Shown piece by piece: positions 23,589-36,415 of a stretch of 64,000 bases of DNA (positions are counted from its first letter, which is position 1; the number at the start of each line of letters is the position of its first letter). Made by a program: the position numbers and the translations under genes. A model generated the notes under the pieces. The model saw nothing but the letters and a program-made list of their open reading frames with translations. It was not told the DNA's origin and did no database searches. Source of the DNA: Isoetes taiwanensis (taxonomy: Eukaryota; Streptophyta; Lycopodiopsida; Isoetales; Isoetaceae). Location of the stretch: NCBI GenBank assembly GCA_021234155.1, contig JAJEKV010000055.1, forward strand, positions 658,366 to 722,365, written 5' to 3'.

Positions 23589-24360
23589 GGATTGCACGAA
23601 GGAAGGAAGGAAGGAAAAAATTTTAACGTCCACGGAACCCAATCGGGTTATGGGACCAAGTACATGAGGGACCGAAGTCCTGGACCGAAGTCCAAACAAG
23701 AACCTGGGCCGAAGCCCTTAAACCAAAGCACAACGTGAGCAAGAACACAACCATCATGACCCGGATTAAAACCACAGGAAAAACCGTTTGCGGGATGACT
23801 ATGGCTGCTCCACCGATCCAAAATCCATCTTTTGCGCAAGCAACAAGCATACCTTCATACCTCCAGCCAGACAAGGCTTCACCAAGCTGGCTCCGAACCG
23901 TAACCTCTTCACAACCGGGCCGAAAAAAAGCGAGGCCCTTAACGCCAATTGACGGGCCAAGCAGGGAATTTCCGAGAAACCGCTTCGTGGAAATCGCCCA
24001 TCGGAGGTGCCTCCTCACCCATCCTCCTCCCTAAGCCAAAGCGCCCGGCACTTCGTATGTATGCGGCCAGGCAGACATCCACTCAGGCACACGGTAGGCG
24101 CCATCCTTCATCGCCATTGCTCCAAGCGCCATCCATCACTTGCATCCAGGGCTCGGCCTCAGGCAGCGCCTGAAGCGCCAGCGCTTAGGCGCCAGGCGCG
24201 AAGGGCAATCCCTAGGCATAGAGGTGAGGATTGAGGGATATTCGTGGAATGTCCTAAATGAGAGGCCAAGATACGTGCTTAGTTTGGAATGTATGAGGAA
24301 TATGCCTTTTGGACGGGCAGAGATAAGCCCCTCCCCTCCCCCAAAATAAAGAAAAAAAAG
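23589..24360. other. Intergenic stretch with GAAG microsatellite and a GC palindrome
   Basis: A GGAA-type run lies at 23599-23617. An inverted repeat near 24162-24192 (agcgcctgaagcg / cgcttaggcgcc) is the most structured part. Frames on both strands reach about 130 codons (23623-24018, minus) but have no family features. Confidence 0.4.
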
Positions 24361-24684
24361 ATGCCGAACTTGCAATACTTGCTAAATGGAGTTCAATCGA
24401 ATATGCTCCGGTTTGACAGTTCGCATGCAGTTACTCGATCGTTGCGGATTGAGAGTGAGCAGAAGCGTAGACACAGAGAGCACCATATCTTACAGATGGT
24501 GGAAGATATCATCAAGGTAACAATTGCCATAGCCACAACTCTGCTTCTTTACGGCATTAAAAATTCTAAGGGGCAGAGTCTTTATAGAAAAGACCTGCGA
24601 AACTTGGTGCACATGCAGCGCATGCATTTCAACATGCTGGAAGCATCCAATGACCTCTATTATAGGCTCTCAGGCATTCTCTGA
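24361..24684 (+). CDS. Hypothetical protein or exon, about 107 codons
   Basis: An ATG-to-TGA frame. The product has a basic, heptad-like first half (RIESEQKRRHREHHILQMVE), a hydrophobic segment (VTIAIATTLLLYGI) that could span a membrane, and a charged second half (YRKDLRNLVHMQRM). Codon content looks more protein-like than in neighbouring frames. I do not recognise the family and no flanking exon was identified. It could be a small gene, an exon, or chance. Confidence 0.3.
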   Translation: MPNLQYLLNGVQSNMLRFDSSHAVTRSLRIESEQKRRHREHHILQMVEDIIKVTIAIATTLLLYGIKNSKGQSLYRKDLRNLVHMQRMHFNMLEASNDLYYRLSGIL

Positions 24685-27037
24685 AAGTAGCATAATCTAT
24701 AAGTAGGGCATAGATCCGGCCGCCATGGCTATGGAAAGAAACAAAAAGCGAAATTGTCCTCCAGTCGATCACTCTGACAGCTCTGCGCCTGTCAGACAGT
24801 AATAATGGAGCTAGCTGTTTCTCACGTCCAAAGACAGGATATCCATTGAACACTATACGCCATCCCCCTATCAAGGTGCTCACGTTTTGGAGGTTAGATT
24901 CTTTTTATTGTTAAGGGCCCATATTTTTCCTAGGGTGGAGGTATGAATCCCCCTTAATGGGTGCCCTTAACTTTATTTTATGCTCTAGGGGGTATTTATT
25001 TGCCAAGGTAGTGGTGGTAAGAGTTCCCCCCTTGGCATATATGTTTAATATTCCCTAGAACATTTTTTTTATTGGGCCTCTTGCCTTAATGGTCAAAGGA
25101 TTTATCTCTAAAATAGGCCTAGAGTTTAATGGCCACTGACTGCCAACCATATGGAACAAATAATTATATTTCATAATAATTACAATTGGTGCAACCGATT
25201 CAACTTCAATCTCTATTCACAACTCCCCTTCTACCTACGCTCAACTTTCTAACGGACAACCCCCTTGACAGCACACTTTTTTTTTTTTTTTTTTTTTTTT
25301 GGGGAAAAGCCATTCCAATAGGCCTAAAGGAGTTTCTTCAGTTTGGTAGCTATTCAACTTGGTGTAATATTGGTTTTTCAAAATGAATATTTTGATGTAT
25401 TTTAGGTACAGGAAATTGTGACCTAACCCTGGCGCCGGAAGAAGGATGACGGCATGTTTTCTTTGGTCTAATGCGGTGCCGGATTTTCAAATCGTAGCTC
25501 GTGCAAACAGATCAGCTAGCAAAATCGGCCTCTTTTACATATGGAGAGAGGGATAAATTTATACGGTGAGCTGCTTCTACAAGTTTCCTCTACAACAAAC
25601 AGATCGCATTTGAAAAGAACTGGAGCGGCTCTTTTTTTTATTTTGGGTTCTGTAAGCAACATTTTCTGGGTTTCCGATTGCATTCCTTCCTTGAAAAGTT
25701 CGTCTACTAGCTCAGTCTCTAACGATTTGCATAGAATCTTAGAGAGAGCTTGTTGTTTGTCTTGAATATTGATTTATTATGTCTGTCAGTAGATCGCAAA
25801 CCAGGTAGAGTATAAATCTATACACAAGTAAAAGTACTGGCACAATGCAGAGAATCTTAGAGCGAGCTAGTTGGTCTTGAATATTGATTTAGGATTTGTT
25901 GGTAGATCGCTAGCCAGGTAGAGTGTAAATATTCACAAGCGAAACTAATTGCTTTACTCTTTTTCTTGACATTTTTCTTGCAGCAAGGATCTTCAGCAGA
26001 AGGAAGTTCATACTAGTTTTAAAAGAAGGAACCCATTCAACTACTTTCAACATGCTCTCAGAGATGGCAAGGTGCTAGTTTATCCTTTGCATGAATTTAT
26101 GTATGCTTCCTTGTTCTTTCTTCTAATTAGTTGTTGCAAAACAAACAAGCACCTTGTCATATTTTCTTGTCTCTTTACAACATGAAAGGAGGTGGCTGTT
26201 GTTGGAAGAGAAGACCTGCACTAGCAAATCTGCACTGGATTTGTAGCAATTCTGATTACAGAGTAAAGATTAACTCTGCCCTTTTTTTATCCTTGCTCTT
26301 CTTAACCAGGGATTTTCTTTGCCTTGTACAAGGATAGCTAAATGCATATCTTCATTATGTTTCTTGTATCTGCTACTGAAACGAGAGAATCATGCTATTT
26401 TCAAGAGTTCTCTACGATCTCATCCATCATTCATACTAGGAAACAGTATTGAACTTGGCAAGATTTTTCCATGCACTACAGGTTAGCTCTTTTAACAAAC
26501 CTTCTTAATTAAGCATAAGAGTTATATTTGATATATGCAACTCATATTTGAAAAGATTTGGAGACACTGCTCAACAAGAATTTGTTTTTACTGCCAGCAC
26601 TGCATATTGGATTCAAAGTAACGGACCAAACATTTTGTTTGTTGGATGCACAATGTTTTACATGCTTAGATTTTCGCCATGGTAGATTGATTTTCAGAGT
26701 TTGAATCTGTTATGGCATCACTAACTTCGATATTAGGTTCTGCAGAGTTATCACCCATCAAATCAGATTTTATCTTTATGTCTGAACATGATCTCTCGCC
26801 TATGTTTCTACGGTACCAGAACCTAAAGCATGAAGTGCTTCTTGCATTTCAACTGTAGTTGATGAAGACCTTCCAACTTCAACATTCTGTAGTTGATGAA
26901 GACCTTCTAACTCTAAAGTTCTGGATGTTGATATACATTTTTAAACCATAGTAATAGGAGGGCTTCTTCGGGAGAACTTGTTGTGTTATTGGAGAAATGG
27001 TTTAACCGAGGTTCGAATCCTCTGAGCTCCTTTTTAT
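24685..27037. other. Intergenic stretch with a poly(T) run and a possible orphan exon
   Basis: A run of 24 T at 25277-25300, followed by ggggaaaagccattcc, may be the reversed poly(A) end of a retrotransposed copy, but no coding part is visible. At about 25984-26071 a segment bounded by a pyrimidine-rich tract with tgcag and by aag|gtgcta reads KRRNPFNYFQHALRDGK in one frame; the family is not recognised. A tRNA-like T-arm (gaggttcgaatcctc) lies near 27008-27022. Confidence 0.35.
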
Positions 27038-27522
27038 TGATAAGATTTGGGAATAAGGCTCTTCCTGTGGGTTCTTCGACAGCCCAAGCTATCCTCCTGT
27101 TATGGTTTCTCCGATAGCCCAAGCTCCTCCCTTAATGTGGTCTGACCTGCTGCAAACACAGAGATCGATTCTACAGATCACTACAACCGCCTGGATAAGC
27201 CAAGCAGTCTCTGCAAAACACACCGGGTAAAGCCAAGTTTGCTTCGGCAAAAACACTTCCGGTTTCAGAGCAAATCCGGACTTACTTCTTCCGGAATGGG
27301 TGACAATCTGTTCACCTTGGCCTTCTGTGCTGAGTAACGGACCATTGATCAGTGATCCGGCCTTCTTCCTGCAACTTTGATTCGGTTCCCCTTCTCTGTC
27401 TTTCTCCATCGATTCAACCTCTCCCTATTATTGTCTTCACCTGAACCGCCATTTGCAAAGCGTGTGTGTGTGGAGCAGTCATGCCATGACACGTGTATGA
27501 TGTACAGGCTGTAATTCCATCA
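27038..27522 (-). repeat. Copia 3' LTR, 485 bases
   Basis: Nearly identical to the split 5' LTR; the few differences include a 5-base length difference near 27172. High LTR similarity implies a fairly recent insertion. It contains the tgacacgtgtatgatgtacag segment near 27486, shared by both LTRs. Confidence 0.92.
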
Positions 27523-27531
27523 TTCTCCCCC

Positions 27532-28688
27532 TCAGCCTGTACAACTCATAATTCCTACTTGTTCCTTTGCAACATGAAGTTTTGGTTCAGTAAGAACCTT
27601 AGTCAATATATCTGCCTGCTGCAATGCAGTAGGAATGTATTCTACATTTATTTCACCCCTTTCTACTTCATCTCGAATGAAATGGTGATGAACCTCTATG
27701 TGTTTAGTTCGCAAATGACAGACTGGATTTTTGCTCATTGCTATCCTGCTTTTGTTGTCACAATAAATTGTTGTTGTACCCGTGCATGACTTCCCTAATT
27801 CCTTGAGCATCCTTCGCAACCAAATGATCTCTGATGCTGCCAAAGACACTGCCACATATTCTGCTTCTGCACTGGATTTTGCAACACACTCTTGTTTTTT
27901 ACTGACCCATGATATTGCCGTACCTCCAAACTTACAAAGATATCCAGAAGTGGACTTTCTATCATCAGTGTCTCCTCCCCAGTCTGCATCTGCATATCCA
28001 ACTAGATTATCTTCCATGCCCCTTTCAAAACACAGCACATGAGTTGAGGTACCCTTTAGATACCTGAGGACCCTCTTTGCGGCTATCCAGTGCTCCCTTC
28101 CTGGTTTGTTTAAAAACCTGCTGAGAAGATTAACAGCATAAGTGATATCTGGCCTTGTGCTGTTTGTAGTATACAACAGGCTGCCAACTAGTGACCTATA
28201 GGGTCTACCTTTCATATCTTCCTCCTCTTCCGGTGTTTGTGGACACATTTTTCCCGACAATTTTACTCCTGGCGCCAATGGTGTCTTCGCTATATTGCAA
28301 TCAAGCATTCTGAACTTGACTAGCATCTTCTTGATATACTGTTCTTGAGTGAGATACAACACACCCCGTGCTTTATCTCTTCTTACTTCCATTCCCAACA
28401 GTTTTTGAAGATCTCCAAGACCAGTCATTTGAAATCGGCTTCTCAATAATAGTTTACACTTATCCAGCAAGGCTTTATCATTACTGGCTATAACGCAATC
28501 ATCAACATATAAAGCCATTATCAGGCATTTATCTCCTTCCTTTTTCATGTAAAGATTACCTTCTGTTTTTAATTTAATGAATCCACTGTCAATTAAAAAC
28601 TTGTTCATGCATAAGTACCATTGTCTAGATGCTTGTCTCAACCCATAAATGGCCTTTTTTAATTTGCACACCATATTACTACCCTGTT
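27532..28688 (-). pseudogene. Copia pol, C-terminal reverse transcriptase and RNase H
   Basis: An open stretch of about 385 codons in element orientation. It starts in the reverse transcriptase (CKLKKAIYGLRQASRQWY), contains the catalytic YVDD in MALYVDDCVIAS, then SLVGSLLYTTNSTRPDITYA, and the RNase H signature GYADADWGGDTDDRKSTSGY, the motif AKSSAEAEYVA, YCDNKS and the terminal ADILTK block. This part is intact. The frame runs on into the solo LTR upstream, where the codons are not part of pol. It is separated from the rest of the reverse transcriptase by the insertion at 28689-30272. Confidence 0.93.
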
Positions 28689-30272
28689 TGTGACGTCCCC
28701 TACTCATATACGGTGCCCGCACCATATACAAACAGGAGTTCATCCCCCATACCAGCTCCATACTGATACAGGGCCCTCCACGTATCACTGCAACCTTGAT
28801 GAGTTCCAGTGGGAAGAATGAAGGGGTCATTTACCCTGTCTTCCTCAGGGCCTACCTAGCTGCGGAAGCGTAAACATACATGTCAGTATACAACATCAAC
28901 ATCACATAACCATCTCGAAGGATGGCTCATCACATATCTGCATAGACAAAGATCGATTACATCACATGGGGAATCCTACCCAAGGCTCGGACACAAGGGG
29001 ATGATCGACGGCTTGGTCTCTCGAGTTCATTGCGCATGAGAATTCATGGCAATGGATTTGGGCGGCATATGAACATGGCTTAGGGTTGTCCACTCCATCC
29101 GCCCCTCCGTGCGCACTTTGCGAGTAGGTTGAAAAGTGTTGGGGGCTGAGTCCCCGGATGCATAGCCAAAGGGGCTATTCACGGGTTGCATCTCCCCGTT
29201 CGATGGGGGCAGGTAGGGATCACTCCCCCAGAGATCTACATCTTTGACTCAAGGTGACTAGAGGGCCACCTGCCCTTATTCGACTTGAACCCAATGGAAG
29301 TGACGCATCACTCCGCGGGTGTCGAGCCCATGCCTTGCCCACACGTGTAGCTGGCAAGCCATTAGACCTAGTCCACAATAATCCCGGTAGGCCTTACACA
29401 CCCGGAGGGATGGTTCAAGAGTCGAACCACGAACCTCCTTATAAGCCCGGTCGGCCCCTTCACCCACAACCGGTGTGGTTCTTGTACCACAGGCGAATTT
29501 ACGATTGTGCTAAAAAGGCTAGCTAGGAGCATCAACTACCGGGCTTTAAAGTCTCTACCCCCTTCCCAATACAATGAGTCCACGAGGAGATACATCATCA
29601 TACATATCACGGAAGAACTAAAGAACAAGATCTAATCTATATCATAGAGTTAGGTTCTTTAGTTAAAAGCTTGGTATCTAGAGATCTAGATGGTTTGCTA
29701 TGGGCAATTTAATAGGCTAAACCCTCTTGGCACAAAGCACGGAGGATGGTTTAAGCTATTAAATTGACGAAATACGATCCTTGGCTTGCTCCTCTTGCTC
29801 AAGTCGACCATCCTGCTGAACTGCTCGAATCAAGGGAAACTAATGGTGCAATTCGCTCAGACAGAGTCTGGGAGGCGGTTTTGACTCCTGGAGCAGCCAA
29901 AACAGAGCTCTAAAAGCCTAGGAACGAAAATGGGCAAGTTAGGGTTTCTCCTACCTAAATAGGCAAGGGGTTAGGGCTAGGGTTTCCAATTATCCCTTTA
30001 GGCATGTGGGATAATTGGGAAGGGCCCACTTGCCTTTAATGGCTAGGTGGCATAAATGTATCCACATGGAAAGGTGTGCACCTTAATAAATGTGCACATT
30101 GGTAAATGTGCACATTAATAAATGCACACACTTTGCAAGTTGCCCCCTAGGGGCTACCCGCTTGGCTAGACATCGGTACATTACCGCGTCGGTCGGAGCG
30201 GTAATGCGGCGTGGCGGCGATCTGATTATCGATCACGGGACCATTATCTTCGCGGGCTGCGAACGCTGCACA
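28689..30272 (-). mobile_element. Solo LTR inserted in Copia reverse transcriptase
   Basis: About 1584 bases, starting TGTGACGTCCCC and ending GCTGCACA on the plus strand (TG...CA ends). On the minus strand it matches the LTR at 3227-4260 in several blocks, so it belongs to the same family. It has no internal coding region. No 5-base target site duplication is seen: the flanks are ctgtt and cttcg. Excising precisely this interval restores the Copia codons as GYE-EQGSNMVCK, so both boundaries are well supported. Confidence 0.8.
30075..30130. repeat. Minisatellite inside the solo LTR
   Basis: About three degenerate units of the form ttaataaatgtgcacatt (17-18 bases). Part of the LTR sequence itself. 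Confidence 0.6.
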
Positions 30273-31315
30273 CTTCGTATCCATGAGGCTGCTCCATATA
30301 GATTTATTCTTCTAAATCTCCATTCAAGAATGCAGTCTTGACATCCATATGACCCTGTTCCATGTCATTTTGTACTGCAATGGCTATGAGCGCTCTCAGA
30401 CTAGTCATCTTAATGATGGGTGAAAATGTGTCCTTAAAATCTACTCCTTCCAGCTGCGTATATCCCTTGGCAACCAAGCGAGCCTTGTACTTCTCGACAG
30501 ACCCATCCGCCTTTCTTTTAATTTTAAAAATCCACTTACTACCGACAACATTCTTGCCATTTGGTCTTGGCACCAAATCATAGGTTCTAGTTTGTTTGAA
30601 TGAATCTAATTCATTTCTCATCGCTTCTTTCCGCATGTCTGCATCTGGCCTTGTCACTGCTTCTTCCACAGTTTCTGGTTCTAAAGTACAGGACAAGATC
30701 TTAGGCTTTCGAGGTCTTGTTGTCTTAACCACTTTCTTTTCTGCCAAATCCTTCTGTGTCAAACGGAAGCTGAGATTTGAGACGTTCAACTTCACTGCGA
30801 CGAGTCCTGCTTGTACTCCCCCTGGTTTCTTCAATTACAGCTTCACCGCTCTCCTCCTCCTGGTGTCCAGTTTATGGTGCACTATCAGTCTCTAAGACTT
30901 CATGCACCTCCTCTGGCTCTAATACTTCATGCACCTCCTCTGGCTCAGTATGTAGCGCACTATCCGTTTCTGCAACCTCATGCACCACATCTGATTCTGT
31001 GTCTTCTTGCTCACTTGGATCCTCAATTTCATCATCTTCAAGGTCAATTTCATCTCTCATGGGTAAACTTATTGTCTCCCTAAAATTGTGCATTTCTTCT
31101 TTATCTGCCCTTGAATCATTTTCCAAATATTCTACTGGAACCCATTCTGTCATCTCCGTCTTGCTAAGCAGCTTCCTATCTTTGTATAGGATGTTTTCGT
31201 TAAATATCACATCTCTGCTAACATGTATTCTGCGAGTGTTTGGATCATATAACCTATAACCATTCGTTTCTTCATCGTAGCCAACCAAAAAAGTACATAT
31301 ACTCGTATCATCCAA
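30273..31315 (-). pseudogene. Copia pol, integrase C-terminal region and N-terminal reverse transcriptase
   Basis: In element order, 31315-30872 reads the typical post-integrase segment DDTSICTFLVGYDEETNGYR followed by HVSRDVIFNE and an acidic linker. The frame at 30834-30304 gives the reverse transcriptase start: SFKQTRTYDLVPRPNGKNVV, then GSKWIFKIKRKADGSVEKYK, ARLVAKGYTQ, and DVKTAFLNGDLEE. A single nonsense codon (TAA) follows DLEE, after which IYMEQPHGYE continues up to the solo LTR at 30272. A frameshift separates the two frames. Confidence 0.88.
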
Positions 31316-31540
31316 CTTCCTCCTGAGTTCTTGAGGGAACCAACATATAGGCTAGACACCCCATTACACCCTAAAGCGCTTCCTGATTGTCTTTGTCGGT
31401 CCAAAACCTGTTTCGGTACTGCCTCCTTTCTTTGCAACACTAGGCAACACATTACGAGATGTGACAAGCGGCCGCCAGCGCTTACGCCCATAAGATGTTG
31501 GGTAGGCCCGCGCATGCTTAAGCATGGACCTTCTTTGCAT

Positions 31541-33423
31541 TCATGACGGTGCGATTCTTTCGATTACGCTACACCATTTTGTTGTATGCGTCCCGCCGAT
31601 ATCTTGTTTTCTAATCCCATGCTCCTGACAAAACTTGCAAAATTCACCCCATCTATATTCTCCTCCAAGATCGGATCTCAAGCATTTAACCTTTAATGAT
31701 GTTTCCCTTTCAACCTCTGCAACATAGAGCCTAAAGGCATCAAACACTTGGTCCTTGGACTTCAAAAAGTAACACTTAGTCCTTCTGCTATAGTCATCAA
31801 TAAATGATGCAAAATAAAACTTTGACCCTAGACTTTGAACTTGCATTGGACCACAAACATCTGAATGAACTAACTCAAGTAATTTGTGTGCTCTTTTGCC
31901 TTTATTTCTAAAAGGCAATCTACTTTGCTTCCCTAACATGCATGCCTCACAAATATCATCATGACTTTCATGCTCACACATCAAGTCATCCAAAAGATTG
32001 TGTTTTTCCGCAATTTTAATATTATTATGATTTGTATGTGCCAACCTCAAATGCCAAGTATGCAATTTATCTATGGGAGATATTTTATTGATTGCTTTGA
32101 TGTCAAACTCAAACAATTTTCCTCTTCTATCAGCATCAAATATTTTCACACCATCTTTAATAAATTTGCATCCATACTTATGAAAAACCAAATCATAACC
32201 ATTATCAACAAGATTTGCAACCGAAACCAAATTAAACAACATTTCTGGAGCAAATAGAGTATCTGGCAATCTTAAAACTTCCTTGCCTTCTCTTGATACC
32301 TGCAACTCCCCCTTTCCACGCACCTTTTGTGTTGCGCCATTTCCCATTTGCACCCTCGAACTACCCTTACTTAGCTCAACCTTATTCAACAAACCAGGTG
32401 AATTGACTATGGAGACTTCAGCTCCCGAATCTAAAGTCAAAGTGTCAGTTTTGTCCAAACCATTTCTAAGAGTAACATTTGACACTACATTCTTAGAATT
32501 TAGTTTCTTTACCTTATCCTCACTAAGCACTCCCACTGTCGCCAATTTCTCACTACTATCATCAAGTTCACTTGCAGTTGCCACAGATGATACTCGACCC
32601 CTTCCTCGTGAATATGCTCCTCGCCCACGACCCCATCTTTCTCGATTTGGGCACTCTGCTATATGGCCGAACTCCTCGCAACCGTAACACTGGATTTGTG
32701 CTCTTCCTCTTCCTCGGCTTCTACCTCGTCCCCGACCTCTTTCTCCTGTATATAAAACAGTCGGATGTTCTTCCATACGGACAGATTTCTCCCTCACACT
32801 TGCTGCCGCAATTTTCTCTTGCTCCATTTCCGTTCTAATTGCTTCCACGGCTTTATCAAACGTAGGCGAAGTGCGCCTAACTAACACAGCTAAATCTTTG
32901 TAAGAATCATGAAAAGCTCTTGTTAAAACCAATACCTTATGTTGCTCGGAATATTTTACTTCGGCTCCCTCCAAATCGTGGAATAATAAACGTAGACGCC
33001 TTATCAAACTCGTCAGTCACCACCTTTTTCAAATTGCAAGCTGCGCACCTGCATCTCCAGCACTTCAATTTGTGATGAAGTCTTCGCTTCATACCTCTCA
33101 AGAAGGTATTCCCACATTTCGGCAGGAGTCTTGTGCTGAATTTCAAGCACTATGTCTCCTCCCAATTTCGCCATGATGATTGCCTTAGCAATCTCTTCCT
33201 TCTCATCTTCCGGTGTCTCTTCTCTCTTCCCTTCTTCCGATCCAGAGGCTTCCTTTTTTATTTTGATTGGTGTTACAGCTGATTTTCCTTTGGATACGAG
33301 CTCCCATAATTTATCCACTTTGAGGGCCTGTGTGATCATAGCTTTCCAGAGCTGAAAACCAGCTTCATCTCCTTCAAAAACTTTGGTGTTACTTAGATAT
33401 GTTAAGGCAAGCCTGCTGGCCAT
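31541..33423 (-). pseudogene. Copia gag, protease and integrase core
   Basis: ATG at 33421-33423 begins MASRLALTYLSNTKVFEGDE, a Copia gag start. The frame ends near 33013 and resumes after a frameshift. The second part contains a CCHC zinc knuckle (CYGCEEFGHIAEC), the aspartic protease motif LTLDSGAEVSIV, the gag-pre-integrase zinc-binding block (HTWHLRLAHTNH ... CEACMLGKQ), and the integrase core with HSDVCGPM, SFIDDYSR and RSDLGGEY. The normal continuation of the core is lost after HGIRKQDIGG at about 31560, where frame and sequence degrade until 31315. Confidence 0.9.
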
Positions 33424-33427
33424 GAAT

Positions 33428-33441
33428 GGCTCTGATATCAC
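33428..33441 (-). promoter_or_regulatory. Copia primer binding site (initiator Met tRNA type)
   Basis: On the minus strand, directly after the LTR end (CTTATCA), the sequence GTGATATCAGAGCC closely matches the common plant primer site TGGTATCAGAGC. It sits just upstream of the gag ATG. Confidence 0.8.
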
Positions 33442-33527
33442 TGATAAGATTTGGGAATAAGGCTCTTCCCGTGGGTTCTTCGGCAGCCCAAGCTATCCTC
33501 CTGTTATGGTTTCTCCGACAGCCCAAG
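33442..33527 (-). repeat. Copia 5' LTR, part next to the primer binding site
   Basis: This 86-base piece matches 27038-27123 and continues, after the Gypsy insertion, at 43369. The last five bases (ccaag, 33523-33527) are one copy of the Gypsy target site duplication. Confidence 0.9.
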
Positions 33528-36385
33528 TGTAACGGACCCATGGTAGACCGCTCGAGTATTCGAACCTTGAATGTGCCTGTGGGGCGTTCCCGAGACACCG
33601 GCATAAATGGGTAGAAGCGACTACTCATAAACGTCTAGACGGTTTTGCCCAGTTGGTTAAGGGCATGTCGGTTAGGAACGTTACAGTTACTGTGACGGGC
33701 CTGGCCAGTTAACCTCTCGGTAACTGGAGATCCCATCGATCTCTACCGTTGGATCTACTTAACCTTAGGAACTCAAGAATTGATACATGCAACTTAGGTA
33801 AAGAATTTAGTCTTTATACATGCTCTAAGGTCCCAAATAAAATTATACTTGCCATTACTCGGCAAAACTTCACACAACACCCAGGCTTTAAAATAATGTT
33901 AACTTCAATCCCATATATAATAATAATAATAGTCAAGTTAATTCAACAGCAATCCACACGCATCTACCCTCGCCTTTCCAAAGCTTGGCTACTCTCTGGA
34001 GCGTCTTGTCTCTGTTTGCTTTTGAAGCTTTTCTTTAAGATCCATGAGTCTTGTGGTCTTCTTTTCATATAAAGGGCGGAGTAATGTATATTACAACATG
34101 GTTTCTGTGTTAAGGCCCTTTTTCCACAGCTAGCTTAAAAGATGGCTATCTTAAAACTCCTTTTGCTTTATTTTGGTGAGAAAGGGACACGAAAAATCCA
34201 CATAGCGGGAATTCTCATTGACATGGAGGTGTCGCTAGATAACAATGCCGATTTCCACTTGGATGTTGAAGACACCATAGACAGGGCTTTCGTGCGTTAT
34301 AAGCTTGCACCTCTGCGTGCGTTATAAGCTTGCACCTCTGCTTACACCATTAACCACGGGGTTAGTCACACAGACTAAGTGGGGATCGGGGATCTAGGTC
34401 ATATCTAGCATTAATAATCACAAAGCATTAACTTAAAACAATAACGTAGCCTTATCGTAAACTCGCCCATGCAATCCAAGTAATTAATCCAACAAGCACA
34501 ATGCATAATTATACCAAACATAGCCATTGCAACTTGAGTCCAACATTAAAAACCACATATACAAAAGCCAAGCAACCAAAGCATCAACATTGCAATCAAT
34601 ATTCCTCTGGGTCTGAGCAAGGTCAACTCGGCTGATCAGGCCAGTGACATAGAGGCGGGGTAACCACGTGTGTACACACCCATCCACGATGCGTCCAGCA
34701 TTGGAGGACCACTTAACTGTGCATGACGTTGTACCATACGGTACCAACGCCCGATGTTCAAATATTACCATTTGCATAGCACTGTGCAAAACCGTGAGTC
34801 TAGACCATCGCACCTAGACTCCGGCCCCAGAGGTCTATATCAAAGAATTACATCACAGATAATTACGTAATTCACCATCATTATGACCCATGCCTTAACA
34901 AGCTTACATCAAGTTAATTCCATACACACTCTATGTAACAAGGAAAAGTTCAACCATGACTCAATAATTATGATAACCTCAATAATGCAAAATAAAAGAT
35001 AAACGTCTACATTTTTCCAAGAATCACTAACAACAAGATTACTATCTACATTTAGGACTTTAATAATGTTTAACCTATAGCATTCAACTATCGTCATGTT
35101 TCTATTACCAACTTCCTCCGTACATAACACTTGTGCCTTGTTTTTTTTCCTCTCTTCATTTAATTAATTCCAAAGTTAAATATATAGCTAGGTAACTTGT
35201 AAGACTACTCATGTCGTAATCGTAAATTACGTATATCCATTAGCATAAACTCCTCCTTACTTAGGCCTCAATCTCAAATAAATTCCTCACCCAACTCATG
35301 GTTCCAGCTAACCCTTGCCATATTAAATTAACCTATAACCTTAGCTTAAATTATTAACCTCACTTTATTATTATATTAGCCTACCAAAACTAACTATTAA
35401 CATCTTTTGTTTTTGTTTTTTAACCTAACGTGCGTTTAACAGGAAACGCACTCTCGGACTGCAGCGGCCGGATCTGGCCTCCAGACCCTCAAATCATCAT
35501 GGGAAGCCCATAAAACATCCCGATTTTGCCTTCTCAATGCTCTTGGATCATTTCGGCCTACCTGCGGCACGATTCAGGAGGTTTCAGATCGGTTTCTGGC
35601 CGTCAGAATCATGTTATCCACAGCCAAGTTCTTGCTTAAATCCTCCTAATTTTGCATTCTTTCTCCATTTCGGCCTTCCTAAGGCCCAATTCGGCCTGTC
35701 CCAGGGAAATTTGCCATGCTTTTCAAACATTTCCATTCGACAAGATCATGCCGACTCTGCCTGCTGCATGCAAGAGAAATTCCACTGTCTTTGCTAGTTC
35801 TGGCTTCATCACTTAATTTTAACCCATTCTTCAAACATCCTAACCAATCTAACCCATCCCAGCTTCCTTTACCACGGATTACAGTCACACCTCTTACTAT
35901 AACCATGATGAAAATTTCAGAAAAATATTCAATTTGTTGCCAGCCATGCAAACCCAATTATCTCAATATTAAAGAATCACTATCCATGCCGTGCGTTCAT
36001 GTTAACAACCATGCTCATACAATCCAATTCTATTCCCAGGCTAGATACATAACCACAAATTTAAGCAAGCACATAAAAGCTACACTAGAAAACCCCAGGT
36101 GTAAGTCTTGATCCCCATCTGGAATCCTGCTTGCTTCGTCTGCACTCCAACACGCTCCCAAAGTATCGCTCACACCCTGCTCCTTCAGCAATTCGACTGC
36201 AATCTATCGCCTTCCAAATGCTTCACGCTGTACTTGTATTTATTATTAATCACCAGTATATTTATCCGTATAATCTCTACATATACGATATATATACTCT
36301 GCATGCATAGTATTTAATGATTATTCCTTTGCATCCTTTAATAAAGTAATTCCACAATGTACCTCAAAATCCTAGGTCCGTTACA
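33528..36385 (-). repeat. Gypsy 3' LTR, 2858 bases
   Basis: Ends TGTAACGG and CCGTTACA. Compared with the other LTR it carries about 165 extra bases at its left end and about 330 extra between 34009 and 34341. The latter includes a 25-base tandem duplication (gtgcgttataagcttgcacc... at 34292 and 34317). The rest aligns closely. Confidence 0.9.
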
Positions 36386-36415
36386 GTCTCTCCTTCAAAA
36401 ATTCAACCCATGTCC

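Noticed and set aside
26970..27030. tRNA gene suggested by ggttcgaatcc and a gagctcc end
   Set aside because: The 5' half does not fold with the 3' half and the D arm is missing.
28689..28830. N-terminal extension of the Copia frame (about 47 codons)
   Set aside because: These codons are inside the solo LTR, so the open frame there is accidental.
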